Assembly (NCBI GenBank): GCA_949752795.1
Contig: OX457063.1
Location: forward strand, 73,353,771-73,417,770
From: Hyperoodon ampullatus
Taxonomy: Eukaryota > Chordata > Mammalia > Artiodactyla > Ziphiidae
Length of the DNA: 64,000 bases
Direction of reading: 5' to 3'
Made by a program: the position numbers and the translations under genes. How positions within the stretch are numbered: the stretch's first letter is position 1; every line of letters starts with the position of its first letter. The notes below the pieces were generated by a model. That model worked only from the letters and a program-made list of their open reading frames with translations. It was not told the DNA's origin and did no database searches. This document shows, in pieces, positions 12,401 through 25,410 of the stretch.

Positions 12401-15230
12401 AGGCAACTACAGTTATGACAGATTTTGATTTAAGAAAAAAAACATTAAAAATGCAATAAGGTTGGTTGCTTTTTTAGCTCAGAGTCACACTGGAACATGA
12501 TGGATTTTAGACCTGTAGCAGTTGAGGCTCTGGGTGGTCCCATGCTTAGGATCACTCTCTCACCCTCAGATCAAAACACTTTATATGGTCTTGAGGAGAA
12601 GGTGTGTTTGTACCTTCCCATACAAATATAATGTAAATACATTTGACAGCATGCAGACCTTCCCTTCTCAATTTTGACAGGACAATGGGTGTAGAAGACT
12701 TGGAAGAGGAAAGTCATCTGAATTATTTTTCCCTCAGCAATGTGTGCCAAATAATTCTTTTGTCCCCTCAAGGAGCTAGGCACGGAAGCATCTGTCTCAT
12801 TGACATGTTGACCTAAGTAATTCATGCACTTCAGGCATTACTAACCTGAGATGGAGGCAGATCACAAGTCAAGTTTCCTTTACTAACATCTGCCCAAAAC
12901 ACCCCTTTTTCACTGACAGGACTGTTCTGATGGTTCAGTCTTCTCTTAGGAGTAAGGTATTCAGGAAATAATGTCACTCAGGATGGTGATAATCACGGAG
13001 AGGTAAGGTAATCCCTGAGTCGAGAATTGAAACTGTGTCTTCTCCTCCTTCACTTTTACATTACTAAGGACTCTTTGCTACTACACAGGAGCTGCATGCT
13101 TCGATACAATTTTAATTGTATCCAATTAAAAACCCGTCTCAACACTCCACCCTGGGGAACAGGTAAATCCGTTGCTTAGTAGAGGCCGTCTTTAACCACA
13201 GGTCAAACAAAATTGTCCTGGAGACTTTGGGAGATTTTAAGTACCTGCTTAAGACAAGGAGCCACTTGCAGAAGTGAGTCCTTTATGCAGGGGTCTCCAT
13301 GTACGTTAAGTGACCCCACATCCTCCTCACTTGCCTGCCCTCTGCTTCCCTCTCCTTTGACCCAAACCCCACTCACACACAAAGCCTTGAAAGAAATTAA
13401 GGTAGGTAAGAGGCTATCAATTTAGTGAAATTTTTATTTCAAAATATAAAATAATACTTCTCGAATGGAAAAAAAAAGACTATGCTTCACAAAGTTGGCA
13501 TTCATTTTTCTGTACTGCCACTGGGACCAGGCAAAAATCTGGTCAGGTGGAACCAGAACCTTTTAAATGTTTTGAAGTTGAAATTTGAAGTTAAGTTGCA
13601 AGCATGGTTCTGGGTAAAGACTCTGAATTGTTTTTACAATGATAACTTGTTTCCTGAAAGCTTCATGAAAAAATTGGGATGTAATATCTCCAAAAATCTT
13701 GCCAGGCAGGTAGATGATGATTCTTTTCTCCAAAATAACTTGCTATAGTGGCTTACATTTTAAGTGACAAGATATAGTAAAACTATGAGATATTTGATCT
13801 TTATGAAAATCTCTTAAGGCAGGAAAGTCTAAAAGAGGGTTAGCAGATTAAAAAAACAAGCGAGCAGAGTGTTTGATAAAAAGAAAAAAAGTCATCACAG
13901 AAAGGTTTTTGTTGACAGAACAACAGTTAGATAATCAAGAGATGATATACAGAGAATGCCTTTTTTCTGCTAAGAGGTTGAATAAAGGATATTTACGGGC
14001 TCTTCAACTCCCAGATCTTAAGATGTCCATGCCCGTCATGGGTAAGAAATAAACTCAGTTTGGTACAAGCCAAGAAGTCCTTTTAGAATAAAAAAGCCAA
14101 AGAAGAATGGAACTGTGGCATCCATAAAAAAAAAAAAAAAATAAGGCACCTTGGATATGAAGCACAACAAGTTTATATTTACAGGACTCTCTATTTTTAC
14201 CTTCAGGCTTTTGAACCCAAACACGTTAAGAGAACCACATAATAAGACTAGCATAGGCTCCTGTTTCAGCACCTTAATAAATAGGTCTATGGTATGTTGG
14301 GGATTCTATGATAATACACAGATGTTGGCTACGTGGAGGACTTTCCTCATCTGTGAACAGAAGTGACAAACACACTGAGTACAACCCTCCTTAAAAACAG
14401 ATAAAATGGATAGTCCCTATGGGTTAAATTTTTTTTTTTTCATTTTCACCCTTATATTAACATTTCTTACCCAAGGGTGTAGTGAGGAGTGTTTTTTGGA
14501 AATAATAACAAGTGCTTTGAACTCTAATGATTCTTATAAAATTAAAGTCTTTTGTCAACCATTTTAAAGATGTTTTTGTGTTCTCAATGGAAATACAGAG
14601 TACAAAAGCACCATCTTGTGGCTAAAAGGAAAAAATACTTCAACACAAGCCAATTTGAGTCATAAACTTTTTATCACACATACTTTTTATGAAATATTTG
14701 TCGTTTAATTTTAATCACTTGGTAACTTTCTCTAAAACAGATGGCTAACTGAATACAATTTAGAATTGAATGTATCTTTAATACATTTGTATACAGATAT
14801 GATTCAAGATTACAAATCCTCAGTATGTGATAACCATATGAGATTGAAATTCCTTAGTCAAATTTGAAACAAAAATAGAATTTAGTTTTAATAAACAGAA
14901 AATCTAGTCTTTGTGTTTTATTAATGAAACTTTTCTTATTGATCATTTTAACTTAGAAGTATAGTCAGTTGTTTGTCCAGTAGGAAGTAGCAATTGTTCT
15001 CACAGAATTAATATAAATAAAATTAATTTTTTTTTAATGTTAGCATTTGTATATGGCAAATTCCATTCACAGGGAGAAGAAGAGTGATGAGGCAAGACTG
15101 ATTCAAGTGGCAATAGATATGCTGACTGAATTTGACAGAATATGAGGTACAAAACCAGAGGATATTTTTCTCTTTTAGCAATACTGAATATCATGTCTTC
15201 TTATATATTGCAATTTCATTACTATTTTAT
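9430..15230. other. Long repeat-poor interval
   Basis: Over 5.8 kb I recognise no confident transposon and no gene. ORFs at 9586-9873 (-), 11965-12195 (+), 13482-13748 (+) and others are short and without recognisable domains. Minor features are a perfect 9-bp-arm inverted repeat at 13103-13122, an A16 run near 14127 and a T11 run near 14430. Low transposon density compared with the rest of the window could reflect age or constraint; sequence alone cannot tell. Confidence 0.5.
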
Positions 15231-15234
15231 CATT

Positions 15235-15356
15235 GCTCCCACTTTAGAACTGGAATAACCAAAGTACAGAGAGGTCAAGTAAACTGTCCAAGTTCACAGC
15301 ACCAGGAAAAATCAGGAACGGAATTTGAAACAAGACCTCAGTATCCCCCTCCTTAT
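15235..15356 (-). repeat. MIR SINE remnant
   Basis: It contains 'cagagaggtcaagtaaactgtccaagttcacagcaccagg' and 'ggaatttgaaacaagacctcag', matching reverse-complement MIR (…cagagaggttaagtaacttgcccaaggtcacacag…). Confidence 0.7.
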
Positions 15357-15360
15357 TTTT

Positions 15361-15510
15361 CTAGTGGTTCCCAAACCCCAGTCCTCAGGTATAGCTGGAC
15401 TGGATGCACCAGAATCACCAGGAATGTGTTTCCAATCCCTGGAAATTCTGATTTAATAGTTTGGCTCTGAAGTCCAAGTCTAAAAAATTCCCTGTGATTC
15501 TAGTGAGAAA
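15361..15510. repeat. MER5-like hAT-Charlie remnant
   Basis: The sequence 'ctagtggttcccaaaccccag', 'gcaccagaatcacc' and 'aaattctgatttaatag' follows the MER5 layout (agtggttctcaa … catcagaatcacc … ttctgattcagtag). It lies directly after the MIR at 15235. Confidence 0.6.
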
Positions 15511-16514
15511 AAGCAGCTTATTTAAGCTAAAAATAACAAGCAAGGTAATTAAGCAACGAAGGACAAAATTGAACATCAGTGAATTCTCTTCATTTTAGCT
15601 ATAAGTCTTAGACTAGCTCAATTCATAATGCCACTTCAAAATCTACCAAAAAACACACTTATTTTAAAAACTTTTCTGGGTAATTTCAACTCTTCTTGTC
15701 AATTACTCCTTTACTACATAGACATGTCTTAAAGTAACATCAACAACTACCGTCTATATAGAAGATATCATGCTGGATATTCTGGGTATTTTATCACCTT
15801 TAAATAATAATAAAATATACAATAATATTTACTGTAAATCCCATATAGTCAACTGATTCTCATAGAATGCTTTCATTGATTTTTGTCCATCTCTTTATCT
15901 ATAGCCAACCTATGGTTGCAAGCAAGAAACAAGTGTAGTTCATGAATGTAAGCTGATAATTTTGTTTAGATTACTGAGTAAGATAAAAGTGGAAATGAAA
16001 GAAGACTTCATTCATTCAGCAATGAGTGAGCGACTATCTTGCTGAATTGGATAACTGTTTTCAAATACTAGGAGACTATTTCCTTGGTTTTTTGTGCTAT
16101 TCACAATGTAACAGTTACAAACATGACACACTTTTAGATTTAATCCATAATATAAAATTCACCATCAATTTCTTAAATCTAGAAATCAATAAAACAATAA
16201 ATTAATCCCTGATTTATATGGTCAGCAGTTTGTGCACAGTATGTACTATTATATATAATATTATTTCTACCCTATAAATATCATTGACAAAAATAACTTC
16301 AAAAGCATATGTAATACTAAGATGTAACAAAATAATTAGGAGGTCTTGAGTTCTGTATATATATTACCTTTGATTTTAACATAATTTGTTTAATTAAAAA
16401 TTTATATAATTTAATTTTTAATAATGACAATGTTTAATAATCAGATTTCCAAATTCCTGAAAATTTAGCAATTGGATCTTACAAGCCAATGTGAGTAGGC
16501 TCCAGCACACCTCT
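15511..16514. other. Unassigned AT-rich interval
   Basis: No repeat or gene recognised. Confidence 0.5.
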
Positions 16515-16660
16515 AATTATTCACATTTTATAGATGAGGAAACTAAGTAATCCAAGTGTGATTTACCCTATGTCTTAAATTAAATAAGACACAGGTCATG
16601 ATTCAAACTCAGATCTCTTCAATTCCAGGTTGCATTCTTGCCCAGTCTCTGAACTAACTA
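16515..16660 (-). repeat. MIR SINE remnant
   Basis: It contains 'cacattttatagatgaggaaactaag', 'cacaggtcatgattcaaactcagatct' and 'gcattcttgcccagtctctgaactaac', in antisense MIR order. Confidence 0.65.
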
Positions 16661-18270
16661 CCTACCTATTCTGCCCATCTGTACAATAATTATCAGCTCT
16701 TGCTTATATTGATATATTGCTTTAAAATATTTTTCAAACATTTTTATGTGTGAAGTTTTATTCTTGTAATTTGAATTTTGTGTATTTTCTTCTAAAATCT
16801 CCCATAAAATCTGATATATTTTTTGGCATAAGTAAATTCTCAAAATTTTGTTACCTGACAAAACAAAAGTAAATTAACTTAAAGCTAGCTGTTGTCGTAT
16901 TTCAAGCCAGCCTTTAGAAATTAACTTATAGTTAGCTTTTGGTCTAATATAGAATACCGTTTTCTTTTGAGAAGCACTCTGATTCTAGAATTCTTTTTTT
17001 GAGTTATATATTAACTGTTTTTCTTAAAGAGCAAGAAGCTTGAGGAATCTAGAACAGAAGTCACTTATCAAAAAAAAAAATGTCCTATCATCACAAAATT
17101 CATCCCAACAATGAAAGACATAAATAGTAAGAAAGAGAATTTTTAAAAAACAGTGATGTAAAAGAGAATTCAATTTTTTCTCAATTGAAGAGAATTTAAT
17201 TTAAGTCAAATTTTCCTAAAGTCCATATAAATTTAAAATTTAGTAAAATTTTCAGTAAAGAGCATTTAATTAAGCCTTGCTCATATAACTTTGCTTCTTC
17301 CTTTCTCACTTATATGAAATGGAAAATATAAACTTTCTGAATGGTAAATATAAAATTTTGTCTGCACTTTTAACTCATTGTGGAAAGTTATCTTAGTAAA
17401 TATATTGTAAATTTGAATTTAAAAATTAATGTTAGCAGCTACTTTGAAGGAAACCAACCCAAAGTTATTCTTATCATTGTTTGATGGATAACAAAAGGAA
17501 ATAAATAATTGCACACCAGTAAAACCAGATGGATTATTTGAACTGTAATTTGATAATGCCTTCCCCTTAATATTAGAAATAATAAACAATGGCTAAATAT
17601 TGAAGTGAAGAATGATCCTAAATATTAGAAGATTAGGTTGTATATAATACTAGGTGAGGAACACTTAACGTTTTCCCACCCACTGTTTAAAAATATCCCC
17701 AGTTATCACACCCACCATGGCTGCCTAAATTCCTATATTTCTCTTTCAGGTATTTCAAAAAGACAACACATTCAAACCAAGTTGTTATCATTCATTAACA
17801 TCTCAACAGAAATTACATTGTCATATTAGCTAGTCACTTTGAAGAAACTACTGAGGAAAATCAAGTTGTGAAGTAATTGGAATAAAGAAAATGAAAGTCT
17901 ATAAAGTTAGACATATGGAAAATTTCCATCACCTATGAAAGGCCACAGTGAGGGGAGATGGTGGCTTAGAAGAATGATAAGGGGTCCAAACAGAAAAAGG
18001 GCAACACTGCAACAGTGTTAAATTGCCAAGATACATAAGTTCGTAGAAATTTTGTTTCCTTGGGAAGAAAGAGATAATAAAAGGAAATAAAACTTTAGGT
18101 CTTTTATAGTTTTTAATTTATTCAAATAAGTAAAATTCCATTCATTCATAACCCAATTGCTTAAAATTTTATTATTCAGCTAGAGGTTATTTTTTATTTT
18201 TCTTAATTTTTGTTTTGTTAAACAAATCAAAGCAATTGTAATTATAAAGAAGTAGGTAAAACATTCCATC
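16661..18270. other. Unassigned AT-rich interval
   Basis: Very AT-rich, with several homopolymer runs. No gene or named repeat recognised. Confidence 0.5.
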
Positions 18271-18274
18271 TGTT

Positions 18275-18420
18275 TTTTAAAGCAGTGGAATGGGAATCAG
18301 AAATTAATTTTAGTTTCAGCTTAGCCATTAGCTACACTTGATTGCAAGAGATAAGTTCCTTAGCCCCTCTGAGTTTGTCCCAATAAAATAAAGATTTTAG
18401 ACTAAATGAACTCCAAGATA
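18275..18420 (+). repeat. Probable MIR SINE remnant
   Basis: It has a MIR-like order: 'aaagcagtggaatgggaatcag', 'ttagccattagct', 'ataagttccttagcccctctgagttt', 'aaataaagattttagactaaatg'. Confidence 0.5.
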
Positions 18421-19255
18421 CATGCTTGTTCTTCTCGCCTACGCTTCTGGGTTATCATAAGCAAATCCCAGGCATAATTTCATTTCCTTCGCAAATACTT
18501 CATCATATGCTTCTAAAAAACAAAGGCTTTTTTTTTTACACCTAATCACAATGTGATTGTCACAGAAAAGTTCTCAACATTGTCAAATAGCCAGTTAATA
18601 TATAAATTTCCCCTCTTGTCATATAATTTGCTTATAGTTGATTTTTTTCTGAATTGAAATTCAATCAAGGACCACTGATTGCAATAACTATTAACATTTT
18701 TAAAATCTATTTTCCCCTCTATCTTTTCTCTATTGCTTTTCTCCCCCATGTACTTAATGAAGAAGCAGAGGTTTTGTCAGTAGAATTTTCCATACTCTGG
18801 CTTTTGTTAATGGCATCCCCTTGGTGTCATCTAGCACATTTCTCTATCTCTTCTTGTATGAGCTGGTAGTAAAAGCTTGAGACTTGATAAGAATAATGTT
18901 CCATATTTTGGCAAGACTACCTCACAGGTATTGATGTGTACTTCCTATTGCACATACTGTTTTCTCTGTTAAGATTGATAAGGGTGTCAACCTGATTCAT
19001 CCATTTAAATATTCCCATCAGCTTTCACCAGATCTAGCAAACTTCAATAATCGTTCCCCCAGTAAATCGTTTTATTAGAGATAGATAAATGATGATATTT
19101 TGATTTTATTATTTTTCTCTTTATTAATTAGAATCCTCCCTTAAAGAAAAACCTTCCAAATTTTGTTTTCTGATCCAGCTTCCAAGGAGCTTAGAAGTCA
19201 CCACTGCATCCTAACAAGTAAAAAAAAAAAACGCAAAACAGACTGAAAAAGTCAA
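18421..19255. other. Unassigned interval
   Basis: No repeat or gene recognised. Confidence 0.45.
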
Positions 19256-19259
19256 CAAC

Positions 19260-20588
19260 TCTTCTTAGATCTATTAGACAAGTGAGGTCACAGGGCAAAC
19301 TTCTGTCCTTAAATGCAAAACTCCTGTTAGATAACATGAGAGAAAACCTAGATGACCTTGGATATGGCAATGAGGTTTTAGATACAACACCAAAGGCACA
19401 ATTCAAGAAAGAGTTGGTAAGCTGGACTTCATTAAAATTAAACACTGTTGCTCCATAAAAGACAACATCAAGAGAATGAGAAAACAAACTACAGACTGGG
19501 AGGAAATATTTACAAAACACATATCTGATGAAGGACTGTTATACAAAGAACTCTTAGAATTCAGTGATAAGAAAATGAACAACCCAATTAAAAATGGGCA
19601 AGAGACCTGAGAGATACTTCACCAGAGATATAAGTAAGTGTATGGAAATATATTCAACATCATATATTAGGTCATATATTTAATTAGCAAATTAAAATGA
19701 CAGTGAGATATCATAACACATCTATTAGAATGGCCAAAATCCAAAACAGTGACAACAGCAAATGCTGCAGAGAATATGGAGCAACAGGAACTCTCATTTA
19801 TTGCTGTTGGGGATATAAAATGATACAGTCACTTTGAAAACAGTTTGGTGGTTTGTTACAAAACTAAACATACTCTTACCATATAATCCATCAATTTTAC
19901 TTCTTGATATTTACTCAGAGTAGCTAAAAACTTGTGTCCACACGAAAAGTTTTTACAGCAGCTTTATTCATAGTTACCCAAAATTGGAAGCAGCCAAGAT
20001 GGCCTTCAGTAGGTGAATGGATAAATAAACTATGGTATATCCAGACAATGAAATATTATTCAGCACTATAAGAAAATAAACTCTTAAGCAATGAAAAGAC
20101 ATGGAGGAAACTTAAATGCATATTGCTAAATGAAAGAAGCCAATCTGAGAAGGCTACTTACTGTATGATTTCAACTATATGACATTCTGGAAAATGCAAA
20201 ACTATGGAGACAGTAAAAGATCAGTGGTTGCCAGGGGCTAGAGGAGAAACAGGGATAAATAGGCAAAGAACAGAGGATTTTTTTAGGGCAGCAAAATTAT
20301 TCTGTATAATACTACAATGCTGGTTATATGTCATTATACATTTGTCAAAACCCATAGACAGTACCATACCAAGAGTGAACTCAAATGTAAACTGTGAACT
20401 TTGGATGATGATGTGTCAATGTAGGTTCAGCAATTGAAATAAATGTACCCTGTGGTGCAGGATGCTGATAGTGGAGGAGGTTTGGGGGACAGACATGCGT
20501 AGGTTGTAATGGGAACTCTCTGTACTTTCTGCTCAATTTTGCTGTGAACCTAAAACTGCTCTAAAAATAAACTTATTATTTAAAAAAA
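19260..20588 (+). mobile_element. Old L1M LINE, ORF2 3' part and 3'UTR (decayed)
   Basis: The sequence follows L1M ORF2: 'gggaggaaatatttacaaaacac', 'atgaacaacccaattaaaaatgggcaag', 'gtatatccagacaatgaaatattattcagcac'. It then runs into the L1M 3'UTR: 'gatcagtggttgccaggggctag', 'ctcaattttgctgtgaacctaaaactgctctaaaaataaa' and a terminal A8. Frames are broken many times, so no protein is possible. The 5' truncation point is only approximate. The same subfamily recurs at 49,470-50,130 and, antisense, at 60,160. Confidence 0.85.
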
Positions 20589-20920
20589 AGACATATACAG
20601 AAAAGGAAAAGCCTCCCTTCATCACATTTTCAGTTACCCTGAGATAGAATTCATACAAAATTAAAGGTAAACATGTTCTTTCCTGTTATTTTATCAGTTA
20701 GAATAATGAGATGTTCCCTTGCATTTTCCAAAGGGGCACTGATTTTTAAATATTTTAAATAACTTGAAAGATAAGAGCAATAATATATAACAGATATAGT
20801 CCATCTCTTTACTTTGCAACCAGGCACATAAAACGTTTTAAAAGTCATAATTATCATCCATTATTATATCTTTAGAACAATTATTATGGGTATACAAAGC
20901 AGCTAACACAGGATGTAGTG
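20589..20920. other. Unassigned interval
   Basis: About 330 bases with nothing recognised. Confidence 0.4.
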
Positions 20921-20924
20921 GATA

Positions 20925-21075
20925 GAACACATTAGGAGTTGTAACACCTATATTCAAAATGCTTAATGCCACTACCTGGTCAGGTAACCTTGAGATTATA
21001 TCTTAACCTCTCTTCACTTCACTTACCCCACATGTAAATGGGCATAATAATACTTATTTATTATGAAGAGTAGAT
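20925..21075 (+). repeat. MIR SINE remnant
   Basis: It contains 'gccactacctggtcaggtaaccttgag', 'ttaacctctcttcacttcac', 'catgtaaatgggcataataatac', matching MIR sense order (…cttaacctctctg…, …tgtaaaatggggataataata…). Confidence 0.65.
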
Positions 21076-21411
21076 ATAATATATCTAAAATGTTGTTGCT
21101 TGACCAAAAAAAATATTATCAAATAATACTTCCACTTATGATAAAAAAAATCACAGGACAATCTACTTTATTCCCCTCCCTCCCTCCTTGAAATACAAAT
21201 TTTGGAACAACCTAAAGAGGAAAGTATCTATCTAACCTTTACAGATTTTACAGATAGTCAGGAGGTTTAAATAACATTTTTTTGATAACCTTGGTCAAGT
21301 TAGATATCTCTTAGTTGGTAGGGAATATTCTATTATTAAATAGACAAAATCTTACATACTTATGCTTTAAAGACAAGAAAATTATCACAGACCATAGATA
21401 AAGGGTTTTCA

Positions 21412-21614
21412 GGGCTTCCCTGGTGGCGCAGTGGTTGAGAGTCCGCCTGCCAATGCAGGGGACACGGGTTCGTGCCCCGGTCCGGGAAGATCCCACGTGC
21501 CGCAGAGTGGCTGGGTCCGTGAGCCATGGCCGCTAACCTGCACGTCCGGAGCCTGTGCTCCGCAACGGGAGAGGCCACAACAGTGAGAGGCCCGCATACC
21601 GCAAAAAAAAAAAA
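21412..21614 (+). mobile_element. CHR-type cetacean tRNA-derived SINE (short form)
   Basis: The body runs from 'gggcttccctggtggcgcag' to 'gaggcccgcataccgc' and a poly(A) tail. Perfect 12-bp target duplications aaagggttttca lie at 21,400-21,411 and 21,615-21,626. The promoter B-box region reads 'gggttcgtgccccgg', changed from the tRNA-like ggttcgattcc. It encodes no protein and was presumably mobilised by L1. The perfect duplication and high similarity to the 40,636 copy suggest a young insertion. Confidence 0.93.
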
Positions 21615-21626
21615 AAAGGGTTTTCA

Positions 21627-22646
21627 AACTTGGCATTATTGCTATTTTGAGCCTGATAGTTCTTTGTTTGGGAAGGGGGCCTCTCCAGTGCATTGTAGGA
21701 TGTTTAGCAGCATCCCTGTTCTCTACCTATTAGATGCCAGTAGCAAACCTCCTTACACATTTGTGACAACCAAAAAAGTCCTCTGGACATTGCCAAATGT
21801 CCCAAGGTGAGGGGAGAAGAGCTAAATCACTCTCGCTGTAGAGTAATCGTGACCTTAAAAAATGTAAAAGATACAATCATCTTGATCTTTTTCTAGAAAA
21901 ACTGCCCTCATACTTTAAACTTTTCCTGACAGGCTTTTTTGACCAGAACTGTCTTTGTGGTCTTTCTCTGAAACTTACCCTAGTTTTCAATTATATGGAA
22001 AGACAAGTGATAAAAGGCCAGGTATTAAATTATTTAGGACCTTTATATTCACATTTAGTTTCACCATTGTTCCACTATTAGCAATTTGTTATAGTAGTAG
22101 TGATACTAACTATGCAGAGTAAACATGTTCAAACCTGATTCTCCTTCCACACATTGAATATAACAATTAAAGATAAGATTATGATGCAAAATCTTTCAAA
22201 TCATCAGTTTAAATAGCAAATCATAAAATTTTCATTCTATGTTTTGACATGTTTTCAATGGATAGTTTGAACATCACAAAAATTTATCACTTTTACGTTA
22301 GACATCAACAAACATGCAGTCTTCAAACAAGGACCTGCTAGGAGCCCTAAAAGTAAATATTCTCTTCTTTCAGTCTAGCCTCACCTCAAGATCCCATGAA
22401 GACCTCTATCTTTTGCCATCTTATGTACCAAGAATGACAAGCTTAGTCAGAATAAAAACTTGTTTTGATTAAACTTCCAGCAAGCTGTTCACCAGAATTT
22501 CTAACAAATAAGCCCTTCTGTTCACTTGTTAGAGTCATAAACAACAAGAAGCCAAAATAAAAGTGCTGTTCGTCCATTAGGTTCTTTAATCACTGAAGAA
22601 AAGAAAGATTGAATCACTGATCCAGCAAAGAGTTTATCATTGGTTT
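21627..22646. other. Unassigned interval
   Basis: Single-copy-like sequence between the SINE and the twin-primed L1. Nothing recognised. Confidence 0.45.
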
Positions 22647-23621
22647 AAGATGGGGCACAGGGTATATGCCCAGTAGTGGGATTGCTGGGTCATATGGTAG
22701 TTCTATTTTTAGTTTTTTAAGGAACCTCCATACTGTTCTCCATAGTGGCTGTATCAATTTACATTCCCACCAACAGTGCAAAAGTGTTCCCTTTTCTTCA
22801 CACCCTCTCCAGCATTTATTGTTTCTAGATTTTTTGAAGATGAACATTCTGACCTGTGTGAGAGGATATCTCATTGTAGTTTTGATTTGCATTTCTCTAA
22901 TGATTAATGATGTTGAGCATTCTTTCGTGTGTTTATTGGCAATCTGTATATCTTCTTTGGAGAAATGTCTATTTATGTCTTCTGCCCATTTTTGGATTGG
23001 GTTGTTTGTTTTTTTGTTATTGAGCTGCATGAGCTGCTTGTAAATGTTGGAGAATAATCCTTTGTCAGTTGCTTCATTTGCCAATATTTTCTCCCATTCT
23101 GAGGGTTGTCTTTTGGTCTCGTTTATGGTTTCCTTTGCTGTGTAAAAGCTTTTGAGTTTCATTAGGTTCCATTTGTTTATTTTTGTTTTTATTTCCATTT
23201 CTCTAGGAGGTGGGTCAAAAGGGATCTTGCTGTGATTTATGTCATAGAGTGTTCTGCCTATGTTTTCCTCTAAGGGTTTGATAGTGTCTGGCCTTACATT
23301 TAGGTCTTTAATCCATTTTGAGTTTATTTTTGTGTATGGTGTTAGGGAGTGTTCTAATTCCATACTTTTACATGTACCTGTCCAGTTTTCCCAGCTCCAC
23401 TTATTGAAGAGGCTGTCTTTTCTCCATTGTATATTCTTGCCTCCTTTATCAAAGATAAGGTGACCATATTTGTGTGGGTTTATCTCTGGGCTATCTATCC
23501 TGTTCCATTGATCTATATTTCTGTTTCTGTGCCAGTACCATACTGTCTTGATTACTGTAGCTTTGTAGTATAGTCTGAAGTCAGGGAGCCTGATTCCTCC
23601 AGCTCCATTTTTCACTCTCAA
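22614..23621 (-). pseudogene. Open ORF2 C-terminal fragment in the inverted L1 arm
   Basis: A 335-codon open frame on the minus strand encodes the part of L1 ORF2p after the reverse-transcriptase core, including the cysteine-rich zone (CWRGC…HCWWEC near residue 270). It continues, after a stop and a frame break near 23,630, into RT sequence. The last ~13 codons (22,614-22,659) read past the inversion border into flanking DNA. There is no start codon context, no endonuclease and no 3'UTR in this orientation. I treat it as a fossil fragment whose frame simply remains open. Confidence 0.85.
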
Positions 23622-25397
23622 GATTGCTTTGGCTATTCAGGGTCTTTTATGTTTCCATACACATTTTGAAATTTTTTGTTCTAGTTCTGTGAAAAATGCC
23701 AGTGGTAGTTTGATAAGGATTGCATTGAATCTGTAGATTGCTTTAGGTAGTATAGTCATTTTCACAATGTTGATTCTTCCAATCCAAGAACATGGTATAT
23801 CTCTCCATCTATTTGTATCATCTTTAATTTCTTTCATCAGTGTCTTATAATTTTCTGCATACAGGTCTTTTGTCTCCTTAGGTAGGTTTATACCTAGGTA
23901 CTTTATTCTTTTTGTTGCAATGGTAAATGGGCATGTTTTCTTTTTTTTTTTTTTAAGAAGATGTTGGGGGTAGGAGTTTATTAACTCCTGTGTTGGGTCT
24001 TCGTTTCTGTGTGAGGGCTTTCTCTAGTTGTGGCAAGCGGGGGCCACTCTTCATCACGGTGCATGGGCCTCTCACTATCGCGGCCTCTCTTGTTGTGGAG
24101 CACAAGCTCCAGATGCGCAGGCTCAGTAGTTGTGACTCACGGGCCTAGTTGCTCTGCGGCATGTGGGATCCTCCCAGACCAGGGCTTGAACCCATGTGCC
24201 CTGCATTAGCAGGCAGATTCTCAACCACTGGGCCACCAGGGAAGCCCAGGCATGTTTTCTTAATTTCACTTTCAGATTTTTCATCATTAGTGTATAGGAA
24301 TACCAGAGATTTCTGTGCATTAATTTTGTACCCTGCTACTTTACCAAATTCATTGATTAGCTCTAGTAGTTTTCTGGTAGCATCTTTAGGAGTCTCTGTG
24401 TATAGTATCATGTCATCTGCAAACAGTGACAGCTTTACTTCTTCTTTTCCGATTTGGATTCCTTTTATTTCTTTTTCTTCTCTGATTGCTGAAGCTAAAA
24501 CTTCCAAAACTATGTTGAATAATAGTGGTGAGAGTGGGCAACCTTGTCTTGTTCCTGATCTTAATGGAAATGGTTTCAGCTTTTCACTATTGAGGACGAT
24601 GTTGGCTGTGGGTTTGTCATATATGGTCTTTATTATGTTGAGGAAAGTTCCCTCTATGCCTACTTTCTGTAGGGTTTTTATCATAAATGGGTGTTGAATT
24701 TTGTCGAAAGCTTTCTCTGCATCTATTGAGATGATCATATGGTTTTTCTCCTTCAATTTGTTATTGCAGCTCTGTTTACAATAACCAGGACATGGAAGCA
24801 ACTTAAGTGTCCATCAACAGATGAATGGATAAAGAAGATGTGGCACATATATACAATGGAATATTACTCAGCCATAAAAATAAATGAAATTGAGTTATTT
24901 GTAGTGAGGTGGATGGACCTAGAGTCTGTCATACAGATTGAAGTAAGTCAGAAAGAGAAAAACAAATACTGTATGCTAACACATATATATGGAATCTAAG
25001 AAGAAGAAAAAAAAAGGTCATGAAGAACCTAGGTCAAGACGGGAATAAAGACACAGACGTACTAGAGAACAGACTTGAGGATATGGGGAGGGAGAAGAGT
25101 AGACTGTGACAGAGTGAGAGAGTGACATGGACATATATACACTACCAAACATAAAATAGATAGCTAGAGGGAAGCAGCCGCATAGCACAAGTAGATCAGC
25201 TTGGTGGTTTGTGACCACCTAGAGGGGTGGGATAGGGAGAGTGAGAGGGAGGGAGATGCAAGAGGGAAGAGATATGGGAACATATGAATATGTATAATTG
25301 ATTCGCTTTGTTATACAGCAGAAACTAACACACCATTGTAAAGCAATTATACTCCAATAAAGATGTTAAAAAACAAAAAAACAAAACAAAACAAAAA
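22660..25397. mobile_element. Twin-primed (5'-inverted) L1 with TSD
   Basis: Identical 13-bp copies of aagatggggcaca at 22,647-22,659 and 25,398-25,410 bound the element. Bases 22,660 to about 24,763 are antisense ORF2, and about 24,764-25,397 are sense ORF2 end, 3'UTR and A-rich tail. Relative to the full-length L1, the two arms cover its positions ~55,035-56,818 and ~56,852 onward, so about 35 nt were lost at the inversion joint. That is the classic twin-priming outcome. The nick context (GGTTT/AAGATG on top) fits L1 endonuclease. A SINE later inserted into the inverted arm. It is a dead copy. Confidence 0.95.
23943..24248 (-). mobile_element. CHR-type SINE (long form) inside L1
   Basis: The minus-strand body ends at 'ccaccagggaagccc' and begins with a poly(T)-side tail. 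Target duplications ggcatgttttctt at 23,930-23,942 and 24,249-24,261 match perfectly. It carries the ~30-base tail module 'aagatgttgggggtaggag' also found in the 28,661 copy. It must be younger than the L1 it interrupts. Confidence 0.92.
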
Positions 25398-25410
25398 AAG
25401 ATGGGGCACA

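Noticed and set aside
14608..14625. Second CTCF-like motif (agccacaagatggtgct, minus strand)
   Set aside because: It is a weaker match than 945-963, and motifs of this quality occur by chance every few tens of kb.
21450..21480. A real tRNA gene at the SINE heads
   Set aside because: The tRNA-like part is only the SINE promoter region. There is no cloverleaf with a proper anticodon arm and acceptor stem.
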